A DNA stretch of 64,000 nucleotides. It comes from Gordonia sp. PDNC005 (GTDB taxonomy: Bacteria > Actinomycetota > Actinomycetes > Mycobacteriales > Mycobacteriaceae). The notes beneath the pieces were generated by a model. The model was not told where the DNA came from. It was given only the letters and a program-made list of their open reading frames with translations, and made no database searches. Every line of letters begins with the position of its first letter. Positions within the stretch are counted from its first letter, which is position 1. Positions 9,005-17,540 of the stretch are shown here, one piece after another. The DNA lies in assembly GCF_016919385.1 (NCBI RefSeq), contig NZ_CP070351.1:930001-994000 (forward strand), written 5' to 3'. Both the position numbers and the translations under genes were made by a program.

Positions 9005-9498
9005 CCGATGCTCCCGAACGTTCCCTCGGACACCGTGGCCGCCGGATCGAGGGGACGGGTCATCGACCAGGTCTCAGTGAACGAGCACTTCGCAGTCTTC
9101 CACCGACCGTCTTCGATGACGTACTCGTCTCGGTACTCGCCGGTGGAGACGGTTTCGGTGCTCTCCAGGAGATTGACCTGTCGGAACCGCAACGTCCACC
9201 GGCCGGTCGCGGTGTGCTGCCCGGTGAGCGTGATGTCGGGATGCATGCCGTGATGCATGTCGAAGATGACATGCTTGCCGTCCACTGTGTGCAGCGCGAC
9301 TTGTTCGAAGATCTGCGCCATGGGTTCGATGTCGTCGAACGAGCCGAGTCTGCCGTAGTCGATGCGTGCACCGGACGAGACGAAGGCCTCTCGGAAGCCT
9401 TGCGGGTCCTTGGCGTCGCAGGCCCTCCAGTATCGGTACTTGAGAGCCTTGATCTCCTCGATCTGTTCGAGTGCGTCGATGCGTTCGGCGATGTCCAC
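9001..9498 (-). CDS. NTF2-like (SnoaL-type) domain protein
   Basis: A 165-residue alpha+beta barrel protein. The opening IDALEQIEEIKALKYRYWRACDAKD helix is a signature of SnoaL-like polyketide cyclase/dehydratase relatives, followed by strands containing HTVDGKHVIFDMHHGMHPDI and the GEYRDEYVIEDGRWKTAKCSF element. I chose the GTG at 9498 because an AAGGAC ribosome-binding sequence lies eight bases upstream and the family begins there. It overlaps the F420-type oxidoreductase by four bases. Members act as small dehydratases, isomerases or binding proteins; the substrate is not known. Confidence 0.8.
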   Translation of the reverse strand: MDIAERIDALEQIEEIKALKYRYWRACDAKDPQGFREAFVSSGARIDYGRLGSFDDIEPMAQIFEQVALHTVDGKHVIFDMHHGMHPDITLTGQHTATGRWTLRFRQVNLLESTETVSTGEYRDEYVIEDGRWKTAKCSFTETWSMTRPLDPAATVSEGTFGSIG

Positions 9499-9587
9499 GG
9501 GCAAAGTCCTTCTCTCGATTCTCCGATGGTCGGTACGCCGAACGTAGGACGCCGCGGGCTCGCGCGGGGTGGGACGGTCCGCTGGAT

Positions 9588-9606
9588 GGGATGCGATCCG
9601 CATCCC
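9588..9606. terminator. Hairpin downstream of the lhr-nei pair
   Basis: A perfect 8-base stem (GGGATGCG at 9588-9595, CGCATCCC at 9599-9606) with a 3-base loop, 30 bases after the end of nei on the minus strand. Confidence 0.5.
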
Positions 9607-9635
9607 TCGGCGTCCGGTACAGGAAGTACCGCAGT

Positions 9636-10427
9636 TCACATGCCGACGTCGGTGGGTCCCGGCTGGCACCGGCGACATACGTATACGACCCGGCCGTCGA
9701 GGTCGGAGCGGACGATCGTCTCACCACACCGTCGGCACGGCCTCCGATCGCGCCCGTACACCCACAGTTCCTTGCCTCGGATCAGGACACCGGTCGTGCA
9801 TCGAACGCTGCGCACTCGGTTGTCCCACAGCAGCCTCCGGGACGTCTGCACCAACGCGGGAAGGTCCACGTCGCCGGTCCGGGCGTACGGGGACACCCGC
9901 TGCAGGAAGCAGATCTCGCTGCGGAACACGTTGCCGACACCCGCCAGTAGGCGTTGGTCCAGTAGTGCCGCGCCGACAGCGGTGTCGGGATGCGCAGCGA
10001 GATTCGCCACGGCACGGTCTGGATTCCAGTCGTCGCCGAGAAGATCCGGCCCGAGATGGGCGACCGCCGCGGCCGGGTCGCTGAGCACTTCCAGAACACC
10101 GAGGTCGAAGCCGACTGCCTCGGTGTCGCCTGCGCGCAGCACCACCCGGGCCGTATGGCCCGGTCTGCGCCACCGCGTACCCAACCGGTGGACATCCCAC
10201 ATGCCCTCCATCTTCAGGTGGGAGTGGATCGAGACCCTGCTCCCGTCACGTCGCTCGACATCCATGAAGAGGTGTTTTCCGACTGATCGGACCGCGGTGA
10301 TACGACCTCCGGACAGGTCGGTGAGGGCCCAACGAGGAACGCGGAAGTCGGTGTGCGTGAGAGTCGCGTCCGCCAGCACCTTGTCGAGCCGACGCGCGAG
10401 CGCGTAAATCGTGTCACCTTCGGGCAT
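9636..10427 (-). CDS. nei: Formamidopyrimidine-DNA glycosylase/endonuclease VIII family protein
   Basis: A 263-residue base-excision repair glycosylase/AP lyase. The mature enzyme starts Pro2-Glu3 (MPEGDTIY), the residues that form the Schiff base and protonate the ring. A helix-two-turn-helix region (ALLDQRLLAGVGNVFRSEI) and a C-terminal zinc finger (Cys-x2-Cys ... Cys-x2-Cys, about residues 232-256) are complete. PEGDTIY rather than PELPEVE points to the Nei branch. The ATG overlaps the lhr stop as TGATG, so this is a translationally coupled repair operon. M. tuberculosis has the same nei-lhr neighbourship (Rv3297-Rv3296). Confidence 0.92.
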   Translation of the reverse strand: MPEGDTIYALARRLDKVLADATLTHTDFRVPRWALTDLSGGRITAVRSVGKHLFMDVERRDGSRVSIHSHLKMEGMWDVHRLGTRWRRPGHTARVVLRAGDTEAVGFDLGVLEVLSDPAAAVAHLGPDLLGDDWNPDRAVANLAAHPDTAVGAALLDQRLLAGVGNVFRSEICFLQRVSPYARTGDVDLPALVQTSRRLLWDNRVRSVRCTTGVLIRGKELWVYGRDRRPCRRCGETIVRSDLDGRVVYVCRRCQPGPTDVGM

Positions 10428-13400
10428 CAGCCCATCCGCGGGTCGTAGTTCATGCGCAGTCCACGCGGTGTCGACGAGAATCCGGCGTTTGCGAGTTCGG
10501 CTCCGAACGTTGTGGTCGACACGGGTGTCTGATCGACCTGATCGACGTGTATGCGGGGGACACGGCCCGCGCGGACCGCATCGGCGACCGCCATCGCTGC
10601 GGCCGCGAGTGCGTCGACGTCGTCGGTGAATGTCAGGACAGTCTTCCCGCCACGCTCGATGAAAACTGCCAGTGCACCGGAGACCAGGACGACAACGGCG
10701 CCCGCCTTCCGTCCGGGGCGGTGGCCCTCGGCCGAGGCCGGCCATTCGAGGGCGGCTCCGTACGGATTGGCGGGATCGGTCGCCGCGAGCAGCACGGCCT
10801 CGGTCTCCAGTTCGCGTGGCACCCGCATCTCGTCTCGGAGCCGGTCGACCGTCGCACCCGCCGCGAACTGGGCACCGCCGAGCCCGTCGACGTAGTAGCC
10901 GCGCCGAACCTGGCCGCCGTCCTCAAAAACAGTGAGTGCCTTGTACACCCGGGAGAAGCCGCCGTCGACGTCGCTGATCGTGACTGCGCCCTTGGTGACC
11001 ACACCATAGCGATCGAGGAGGATCTCACAGGTCGCGGCGGCTTCCGCGGTCGAGTCGACGCGGGGTCTTTGCAGCACGGACCATCGGCCTCCGAGGAGCG
11101 GCGACGTGCGGCTCGGGCCGTCGACACCCGCCAGGTACCGCGACGACAGTCGTGCCGTCCGCAGTCGAGGAGCGCGGCCGCGTGTGCGGTGCGCCGGCGC
11201 GGATGCCGAACGTGCGGGTGTCAACGCCGCACGTACAACACTGAACGAGTCGTTGGTGAGACGTCCCGACCACACGAGGTCCCACACGGCTGCGGTCACA
11301 GACGCTTCGTCTGCGCCTGCCGCATCGACCAGTGCCGAGGCGCGGAGGGCTCCGCCACCGTCGAGCGAGGCCAATACCGATTCGTGGACGGTGGTGAGTT
11401 CGAGCTCATCGGGCTCTCGCAGGGTCAGCGGAGCGGCGTCCGCGAGATGCAGCGCCACCCATCCGTCCGAACCACTGATCGAACCGTGTCCCGACCAGCA
11501 CACTTCGCCAGAGGCGAGGAGCTCGTCGAGCATCGACGGCGAGTAGTCGATGACGCGGGCCGGGAGGACCAGCGTCTCCCACGCCGATGCCGGAACCGGG
11601 TGGCCTGCGAGCTGTTCGATCACCTCGGCGACGCCGGCGACGCCGCGCAGCCGTGACGAGGGAGCCACGTGCTGCCAGTCGAGCACAAATCGTGCGTACA
11701 CCTGGGTGGGAACGGGCTCGACGTCGGCGCGACCGGCTGCCAGGGAGCCGCGCCGCAGTTGGCCGAGCACGTCGGAGTGGCACCACTGGGACCGGTGCGG
11801 CCCGTCGAGCGGCACGAACTCGCCCTCCACCACGGTGTGCCGTGCGGCGAGCGTTTCGAGTGTTGAGGCGACCACGGCGGGTGCCATGCCGAGGGCCGCG
11901 ACCGCATCGTCGGCCGTGAAGGGACCGTGCGTGCGGGCGAAACGATGAACGAGGTCGCCGATCGGGTCCGGCACCGGAGCGAGGAAGTCCGCGGGCACAC
12001 CGAGCGGCAACGGAACGCCGAGGCCGTCGCGGAGGCGCGCGGAGTCTTCGACCGCTGCGTACAGGTCGACGCCGCGGTGCCGGATCATGATCACACGACC
12101 GGTCCGGGTGAGCTCATTCAGCGAGGCGGCGGCGTCGACGTCGTCGAGGCAGCGTGCGGCGATCTCCTCGGAGGTGAGGGGACCCAGCCACCGCAACAGA
12201 TCTCCGATGTCCTCCGCATCGCGGGCCCGACGCTGCGGTGCGGTTCGTTGCAGGCGTGCGACCACCTCGACGATGACCGCCGGATCGAGCAGTTCGCGCA
12301 GGTCGACCCGGCCGAGCAGCTGAGCCAAGAGGGCGGTGTCGAGGGAGAGCGCCGTGGCGCGGCGTTCGGCGAGCGGCGCGTCGTCGTCGTACATGAACGC
12401 GCCGACGTAGCCGAGCAGCATCGACGCCGCGAACGGAGACGGCGACGCCGTCTCGACCTCGGCGACCCTCACCTTGCGCGACGAGATCCGGGTCAGCAGG
12501 TCGATCAGCGCCGGGAGGTCGTACACGTCCGCGAGGCATTCGCGGACGGTCTCCAAGATGATGGGGAAGTCCGGGAACTGCGACGCCACCGACAGCAACT
12601 GTGCGCTGCGCTGGCGCTGCTGCCACAGCGGAGCCCGTCGGCCCGGATCACGACGCGGCAGCAGGAGCGCCCGCGCCGCGCACTCGCGGAATCTCGACGC
12701 GAACATCGACGAGTCGGCGAGCGCCCTCGTCACCTGGTCCTCGACTGTTGTGGGGTCGACGGTGAACACCTCGGCGCCGGGAGGTGCGTCGTCGGTGTCG
12801 GGGAGTCGGACGATGATCCCGTCGTCGGTGGCAGTGGTCGCGCCGTCCAGCCCGAGCCTCGCCGACAACTGAGACGCGATGGCGGAGGCCCACGGTGCGT
12901 GGACACGCAGACCGTAGGGGGAGTGCAGGACGAGCCGCCAATCGCCCAGCTCGTCGCGAAAGCGTTCGACGATCAGCGTGCGATCGGTGGGCAACGCCCC
13001 GGTGGCCTGCTTCTGCTCGGTGAGCAGTGCCGCGAGGTTGTCACGGGCCCGTGCGGTGAGTCCGAGCCGGTCGGCCTGTGCTGACAGTTTGGCGTCGTCG
13101 GACACCTGCCCGACGAACTTGCCGATCGCCTCGCCGAGTTCGGCCGGACGGCCCTGCGCGTCGCCGATCCAGAACGGGAGTCGTCCGGGCTGGCCGAACG
13201 CGGGCGAGACGAGAACTCGATCGTGAGTGATCTCCTCGATCCGCCAGCTCGACGCGCCCAGTGCGAACACGTCGCCGACACGCGATTCGTAGACCATCTC
13301 CTCGTCGAGCTCGCCGACTCGGCGCAGTTGTCCGCTATCCGACGAACCTGTGAGGAATACCCCGAACAGGCCGCGGTCGGGGATGGTGCCGCCGGAGGTG

Positions 13401-15037
13401 ACGGCGAGTCGGAGGGTGCCGCGGCGGGCAGTGAGGACGCCGGTTGACCGGTCGTAGTCGACTCGTGGGCGGAGTTCGGCGAACTCGTCCGACGGGTAGC
13501 GGCCGGAGATGAGGTCGAGCACCGCGTCGTACACGTCGCGAGTGAGGCTCTTGTACGGCATCGCACGGCGGACAGTCGCGAACCAGTCGTCGACGCTCAC
13601 GTCGCCTGCGGCGGTCGCGGCGATCGTCTGCTGCGCGAGAATGTCGAGCGGGTTCGTCGGCACGGCGAGAGACTCGATCTGTCCGCGGACCATCCTGTCG
13701 ACGGTGACCGTGCAGTGGATCAGGTCGGTCCGATGCTTTGGGTACAGCACACCCTTGCTGATCTCGCCGACCTGGTGGCCGGCGCGGCCGATGCGCTGCA
13801 GGCCGGACGCCACGGACGGAGGCGCCTCCACCTGGACGACAAGATCAACTGCGCCCATGTCGATGCCCAGCTCCAGGGAACTCGTCGCCACGACGCAGCG
13901 GAGACGGCCCGACTTGAGGTCGTCCTCGATGGCCGCACGCTGGTCCTTGCTGACTGAGCCATGGTGCGCCCGAGCGAGTACAGGTGACGCTCCGCGGGTG
14001 GAGCCGGACGTCGACACCATCGACGGCATCCCGCCCGGGACCTGGGGATTCGTCGCGTCGAGGTCCACGGGGTCGCCCGCTCGTTCCACGGCGATCTCGT
14101 TGAGGCGAGCCGTCAGTCGTTCGGCCAGGCGTCGAGAGTTCGCGAACACGATCGTCGACCTGTTGCGTTCGATCTCGTCGACGATCGACTCCTCGATGAA
14201 CGGCCACAGCGATCCGGCAGTGGGGGAGAACGCGTCGTCCAAGCCGTCGAGATCACCGGCGGAGGGCGGAGCCGGGATATTGGTCATGTCGTCGACGGGA
14301 ACTTCGACGCGCAGTTCGAACGTCTTCGCGGCGGGCGGCTTGACGATCGTGCACGGAGCGGACCCGGACAGGAACTCGGCGACCCGCTCCTCCGGGCGGA
14401 CTGTGGCCGACAGCCCGATTCGCTGTGCGCGGGAGGAGAGCAGGTCGTCGAGTCGTTCCAGCGACAGTGCGAGATGTGTCCCGCGTTTGGTGGATGCGAC
14501 CGCATGCACTTCGTCGATGATCACCGTCTGCACCGACGTGAGTGTCTCGCGAGCCGATGATGTCAGCATCAGGTACAGCGACTCGGGTGTGGTGATCAGG
14601 ATGTCCGGGGGTGTTCGCTGCAGAGCGCGTCGATCGGCTGTCGGTGTGTCGCCGGACCGAACGCCGACTGTGACGTGCGGTGGTTCGACGCCCATTCGAG
14701 CCGCGGTGTGTGCGATGCCCGTCAGCGGGGCCGCGAGGTTGCGTTCGACGTCCACGCCGAGCGCCTTCAGCGGTGAGATGTACAAGACGCTCACTCCCGG
14801 TCGGGGAGAGCCGGAAGCCTGCGTGAGCGAGTCGATGGCCCACAGGAACGCGGCGAGGGTCTTGCCGGAGCCGGTGGGTGCGATGACAAGGGTGTCGTCG
14901 CCTTTCGAGATGGAGTCCCATGCTCCGAGTTGCACGGGCGTCGGCGCGGCGAAAGCGCCGGTGAACCACTCACGGGTCGCCGGCTGCATGCGCTGAAGAA
15001 CAGCTGCGCGTGTGGCCACGACTCCATTGAATCCCAT
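10427..15037 (-). CDS. lhr: Lhr-type ATP-dependent DNA helicase
   Basis: A 1536-residue superfamily 2 helicase, close to the length of mycobacterial Lhr. Walker A APTGSGKT is at residues 53-60, the Walker B box reads DEVH (VIIDEVHAVAST), motif III is LSATV, and the C-terminal RecA domain carries the SSLELGIDMGAVDLVVQ and QRIGRAGH elements. The long C-terminal half is the winged-helix and Lhr-core/CTD region. Family knowledge makes it a 3'-to-5' single-stranded DNA translocase and RNA:DNA helicase involved in damage repair. The ATG at 15037 has GGAGG only one base away, and a GTG a few codons further in is possible. It is coupled to nei by a TGATG overlap. Confidence 0.95.
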   Translation of the reverse strand: MGFNGVVATRAAVLQRMQPATREWFTGAFAAPTPVQLGAWDSISKGDDTLVIAPTGSGKTLAAFLWAIDSLTQASGSPRPGVSVLYISPLKALGVDVERNLAAPLTGIAHTAARMGVEPPHVTVGVRSGDTPTADRRALQRTPPDILITTPESLYLMLTSSARETLTSVQTVIIDEVHAVASTKRGTHLALSLERLDDLLSSRAQRIGLSATVRPEERVAEFLSGSAPCTIVKPPAAKTFELRVEVPVDDMTNIPAPPSAGDLDGLDDAFSPTAGSLWPFIEESIVDEIERNRSTIVFANSRRLAERLTARLNEIAVERAGDPVDLDATNPQVPGGMPSMVSTSGSTRGASPVLARAHHGSVSKDQRAAIEDDLKSGRLRCVVATSSLELGIDMGAVDLVVQVEAPPSVASGLQRIGRAGHQVGEISKGVLYPKHRTDLIHCTVTVDRMVRGQIESLAVPTNPLDILAQQTIAATAAGDVSVDDWFATVRRAMPYKSLTRDVYDAVLDLISGRYPSDEFAELRPRVDYDRSTGVLTARRGTLRLAVTSGGTIPDRGLFGVFLTGSSDSGQLRRVGELDEEMVYESRVGDVFALGASSWRIEEITHDRVLVSPAFGQPGRLPFWIGDAQGRPAELGEAIGKFVGQVSDDAKLSAQADRLGLTARARDNLAALLTEQKQATGALPTDRTLIVERFRDELGDWRLVLHSPYGLRVHAPWASAIASQLSARLGLDGATTATDDGIIVRLPDTDDAPPGAEVFTVDPTTVEDQVTRALADSSMFASRFRECAARALLLPRRDPGRRAPLWQQRQRSAQLLSVASQFPDFPIILETVRECLADVYDLPALIDLLTRISSRKVRVAEVETASPSPFAASMLLGYVGAFMYDDDAPLAERRATALSLDTALLAQLLGRVDLRELLDPAVIVEVVARLQRTAPQRRARDAEDIGDLLRWLGPLTSEEIAARCLDDVDAAASLNELTRTGRVIMIRHRGVDLYAAVEDSARLRDGLGVPLPLGVPADFLAPVPDPIGDLVHRFARTHGPFTADDAVAALGMAPAVVASTLETLAARHTVVEGEFVPLDGPHRSQWCHSDVLGQLRRGSLAAGRADVEPVPTQVYARFVLDWQHVAPSSRLRGVAGVAEVIEQLAGHPVPASAWETLVLPARVIDYSPSMLDELLASGEVCWSGHGSISGSDGWVALHLADAAPLTLREPDELELTTVHESVLASLDGGGALRASALVDAAGADEASVTAAVWDLVWSGRLTNDSFSVVRAALTPARSASAPAHRTRGRAPRLRTARLSSRYLAGVDGPSRTSPLLGGRWSVLQRPRVDSTAEAAATCEILLDRYGVVTKGAVTISDVDGGFSRVYKALTVFEDGGQVRRGYYVDGLGGAQFAAGATVDRLRDEMRVPRELETEAVLLAATDPANPYGAALEWPASAEGHRPGRKAGAVVVLVSGALAVFIERGGKTVLTFTDDVDALAAAAMAVADAVRAGRVPRIHVDQVDQTPVSTTTFGAELANAGFSSTPRGLRMNYDPRMG

Positions 15038-15069
15038 GCCTCCGACAGTTCCGCGTCCGAGGCGCGGTA

Positions 15070-15170
15070 CGCTGCCGAAATCCCGGTGCGGGAATTCGGT
15101 GAGAATCCGAAGCGGTCGCGCCACTGTGAGCCGAACCCGTCAGGGGACGGCGAGCCAGGTAACGCCCCGG
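15070..15170 (+). ncRNA. Cobalamin riboswitch upstream of cbtB-cbtA
   Basis: The conserved riboswitch core can be read in order: GGAATTCGGTGAGAATCC (about 15091-15108), then GCGGTCGCGCCACTGTGA (about 15112-15129), GTCAGGGG (about 15139-15146) and GAGCCAGGTAAC (about 15152-15163). Only about 55 bases separate the core from the cbtB ATG. Binding of a cobalamin would be expected to switch off the cobalt uptake genes. Outer boundaries are approximate. Confidence 0.88.
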
Positions 15171-15223
15171 GTGTGCATATCCACTGGGCGGACGCGAGAT
15201 CCGCAGGACAGGAATAGATTCTC

Positions 15224-15445
15224 ATGACCGTTTCATCGGTACAGACGGCGCCGCGAGCACTCGCGATCCCGGACCTCTCGGCGGCCTCGGCCGCGCTCAC
15301 CCTCACCGCCACGGTGCTGGTCGCATCGCTTGCGTACTACTTCCTCGGCTACGACCAGGGCGCCGTCTCCGTCTTCGGCAGCGACACCCACGTCCACGAG
15401 TTCGTGCACGACGCACGTCATTTCCTCGGCTTCCCCTGCCACTGA
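15224..15445 (+). CDS. cbtB: CbtB, small subunit of a predicted cobalt transporter
   Basis: A 73-residue protein with one transmembrane helix (about residues 25-46, LTLTATVLVASLAYYFLGYD) and a C-terminal metal-binding tail rich in histidine, HVHEFVHDARHFLGFPCH, ending in Cys-His. That layout is diagnostic of CbtB. It is the first gene behind a cobalamin riboswitch and is followed after 26 bases by cbtA. Comparative genomics assigns CbtAB to cobalt uptake for B12 synthesis; I know of no direct proof for this organism. An AGGAAT sequence upstream serves as a weak ribosome-binding site. Confidence 0.92.
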   Translation: MTVSSVQTAPRALAIPDLSAASAALTLTATVLVASLAYYFLGYDQGAVSVFGSDTHVHEFVHDARHFLGFPCH

Positions 15446-15471
15446 TCAACTGACAGGGAGAACAAGAGAAA

Positions 15472-16278
15472 ATGGAACGCACTTTCATCGGTGCCGGATT
15501 GCTCAGCGGTCTGGTCGCCGGAATCGTCAGCTTCATCTTTGCGCGGATCTTCATCGAACCGCGGGTAACCGAGGCCATCGACTACGAGGACATTCGATCC
15601 CACGCGGAATCCGAACTCGCAGGCGGAGCGCACGACCACGGTCACGAACTGTTCAGTCGCTCCGTGCAGGAGAACATCGGAGCGGGAGTCGGCACGGTCG
15701 TCTTCGCGGTAGCGATCGGCGCGCTGTTCGCTGTCGCATTCACGGTGGCGTGGGCGATCATCGGCCGACGCAGGCCGGAGGCCGACCCGCGCACCCTCGC
15801 AGCGTCACTCGGTGGCGTCGCGTTCGTCGCGGTGATCGGCGTGCCCTTCTTCGTGTATCCCCCCAACCCGCCTGCGGTCGGCGAGGAGGACACCATCGGC
15901 GCCAGATCCGGTGCGTACTTGACGTTGACACTGGTCTCGATCGTTCTCGCGGTCGCCGCGGTCGTGCTCGCGATCTGGCTGTCAGATCGGATCGGAGGAC
16001 TGTGGGCCGGTGCGTCGGCGGCGGTCGCCTATCTGGTCGGCGTCACGATCACCAGCGCTCTGCTCCCGAGCTTCCACGAGGTTCCCGGACCCGTCATGGA
16101 CGGGGAGCGCATCGTTGCGCCCGGCTTTCCCGGGCAGGTGATCGCGGACTATCGCGTGTACGCCATCGCCCATCAAGTGCTGCTCTGGGTTGTTCTGACC
16201 GTCGTGTTCGTGGGTCTCGTCGGACTGATGATGCGACGAACAGCACTGGCGCGGCGTACGGAGTCAGTGCCTGCCTGA
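15472..16278 (+). CDS. cbtA: CbtA, membrane subunit of a predicted cobalt transporter
   Basis: A 268-residue polytopic membrane protein. The first helix (FIGAGLLSGLVAGIVSFIFARIFIEP) and the following acidic-histidine loop (SHAESELAGGAHDHGHELFSR) match the CbtA family; at least five further hydrophobic segments follow. The HDHGHE cluster is a probable Co2+ entry site. The gene is between cbtB and a degenerate histidine-phosphatase-like gene, whose ATG overlaps the cbtA stop as TGATG, so all three are probably under the riboswitch upstream. Confidence 0.9.
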   Translation: MERTFIGAGLLSGLVAGIVSFIFARIFIEPRVTEAIDYEDIRSHAESELAGGAHDHGHELFSRSVQENIGAGVGTVVFAVAIGALFAVAFTVAWAIIGRRRPEADPRTLAASLGGVAFVAVIGVPFFVYPPNPPAVGEEDTIGARSGAYLTLTLVSIVLAVAAVVLAIWLSDRIGGLWAGASAAVAYLVGVTITSALLPSFHEVPGPVMDGERIVAPGFPGQVIADYRVYAIAHQVLLWVVLTVVFVGLVGLMMRRTALARRTESVPA

Positions 16279-16805
16279 TGGCGCTCACCGTGGTCGTCGC
16301 CGGCCGGACCGCACCCAACCGTGCGGTCCGGTTCGGTGGTGAGCACACCCCGATCGACGCCCGAGGCCTTCGGGACGTCGAACGTCTCGACGTCGCACTA
16401 GTCGACAACGTGCGAGTGGGACCGGAGACGTCGGTCCGCGAGACGGCACAAGTGCTGGGCATCGGCGTCGAGCCGGACCTGTCGTTGGCCACCGTAGACC
16501 TCGGACGCTGGTTCGGTCTCGAACCGCAAGACGTGCCGGTCGACGAGTTGGAGGCGTGGTTCACCGACCCGGATTCCCGTCCCCACGGCGGCGAGACGAT
16601 CACCGAGTTCGTGAACCGGATAGTCTCCGCGACAAGGGGATTCGACGGGCTCGTCGTCGTGGCGTCGCCGGTCGCGCAGGCGCTCGCGGCTGATTCGCCC
16701 GGCGAGTACTTCCAGGTCTCGATCCGGCCGGGATCGGTGTTCACCACAGCGACGGCTCGCCCCGCAGGACCGTCCGACCGAGACGCCGCTGCCAGTCGCG
16801 GTTGA
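16278..16805 (+). CDS. Histidine-phosphatase-fold protein with a degenerate active site
   Basis: A 175-residue protein that follows the phosphoglycerate-mutase/CobC layout: an opening strand, a D-x-R-G-L-R-D-V-E-R-L helix, an E-T-S-V-R-E-T-A-Q-V-L-G segment, a GGETITEFVNRIV helix and a VVVASPVAQAL strand. The catalytic Arg-His-Gly of the first strand is AGRT here, and the usual Ser-His-Gly near the end is ASPV. Both catalytic histidines are therefore missing. It overlaps the cbtA stop by one base, so it belongs to the B12-controlled operon, where a CobC-like phosphatase would make sense. As it stands it is more likely a non-catalytic relative. Its 3' end overlaps the convergent gene by 65 bases. 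Confidence 0.6.
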   Translation: MALTVVVAGRTAPNRAVRFGGEHTPIDARGLRDVERLDVALVDNVRVGPETSVRETAQVLGIGVEPDLSLATVDLGRWFGLEPQDVPVDELEAWFTDPDSRPHGGETITEFVNRIVSATRGFDGLVVVASPVAQALAADSPGEYFQVSIRPGSVFTTATARPAGPSDRDAAASRG

Positions 16806-17484
16806 GCCACAGTTCCACGATCTCGGGTTTGGTCCCCGCCTGTCCGGCCCAGCGGTGAATGAGGTTCGAGTATCTCGCGTAGCTGCGCACCGAGAACTGC
16901 GAGGCGCCTGCGCCGACCATCCAGCCGTAGCGAACCAGGCTCGCCGCCGAGTAGGTGTCGAGCAGTTGTGGGCGGTCAGGGCCAGGACCGTGGATCGCCC
17001 ATCCGTACAAGGACATCAGCGAGTGGCCGACACCCGGTGCGACAGGCCAACCGGACCAGTTGCGGAATGCGCCGGTCTCGACGAGTGTCGGCACTCTCTC
17101 ACAAGCGTCGAGTGCTCGAACGATCATGTCGAACGGACGCGTGGTGTCGTGCGGGTCTCGGACGTCGGGAAATCGCCGGAGGCCCCCGCGGCCGCTGTGC
17201 GACTGCAGCCACGCGGCGCACAGGTACAGCCGATTGAGCATCGGCTCCGGGCCGAGGTTCAGGCGGGTGCTCGTCGCCTCGAGGTCGCCGCGTCTGATGT
17301 GCCCGATGCCTGATTCGATCTGCTCGCCGTCGGCATCGGTCGCGTACACCCGGGCGGGGATGCGGAGGCTCGCAAGCCGGTTGTTCCACCGGTCGAGATC
17401 AACCGTTGTGTAGTCGTCCAGCACCGCTTCGGCATATGGCTGGTGATGAGACCAGAGGACGCAGTCCTTCGGCACCACCAGCAT
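16741..17484 (-). CDS. Protein of unknown function (247 residues)
   Basis: I do not recognise the family with confidence. The protein is soluble by appearance, rich in Trp and Arg, with a conserved-looking central part (RRFPDVRDPHDTTRPFDMIV ... TLVETGAFRNWSGWPVAPG) and a C-terminal half with many helices (SLVRYGWMVGAGASQF). No signal peptide or membrane segment is visible. The ATG at 17484 is chosen because AGGTGA lies just upstream; an ATG at 17502 would add six residues. It runs against the riboswitch-controlled operon and overlaps its last gene at the 3' end. A possible distant relation to DNA glycosylase folds crossed my mind but I cannot support it. Confidence 0.65.
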   Translation of the reverse strand: MLVVPKDCVLWSHHQPYAEAVLDDYTTVDLDRWNNRLASLRIPARVYATDADGEQIESGIGHIRRGDLEATSTRLNLGPEPMLNRLYLCAAWLQSHSGRGGLRRFPDVRDPHDTTRPFDMIVRALDACERVPTLVETGAFRNWSGWPVAPGVGHSLMSLYGWAIHGPGPDRPQLLDTYSAASLVRYGWMVGAGASQFSVRSYARYSNLIHRWAGQAGTKPEIVELWLNRDWQRRLGRTVLRGEPSLW

Positions 17485-17540
17485 CTCGTCACCTCGATTC
17501 ATGCCGCGAGCATCGCACACACGTACGACAATCTTTGTCG

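Noticed and set aside
9499..9678. N-terminal extension of the NTF2-like protein up to 9678
   Set aside because: The extension is Arg/Pro-rich, unlike the family, and covers the hairpin after nei. The GTG at 9498 has a ribosome-binding site.
10428..10745. N-terminal extension of Nei into lhr
   Set aside because: Nei enzymes need Pro at position 2 after Met removal. MPEGDTIY at 10427 fits exactly, with the TGATG overlap.
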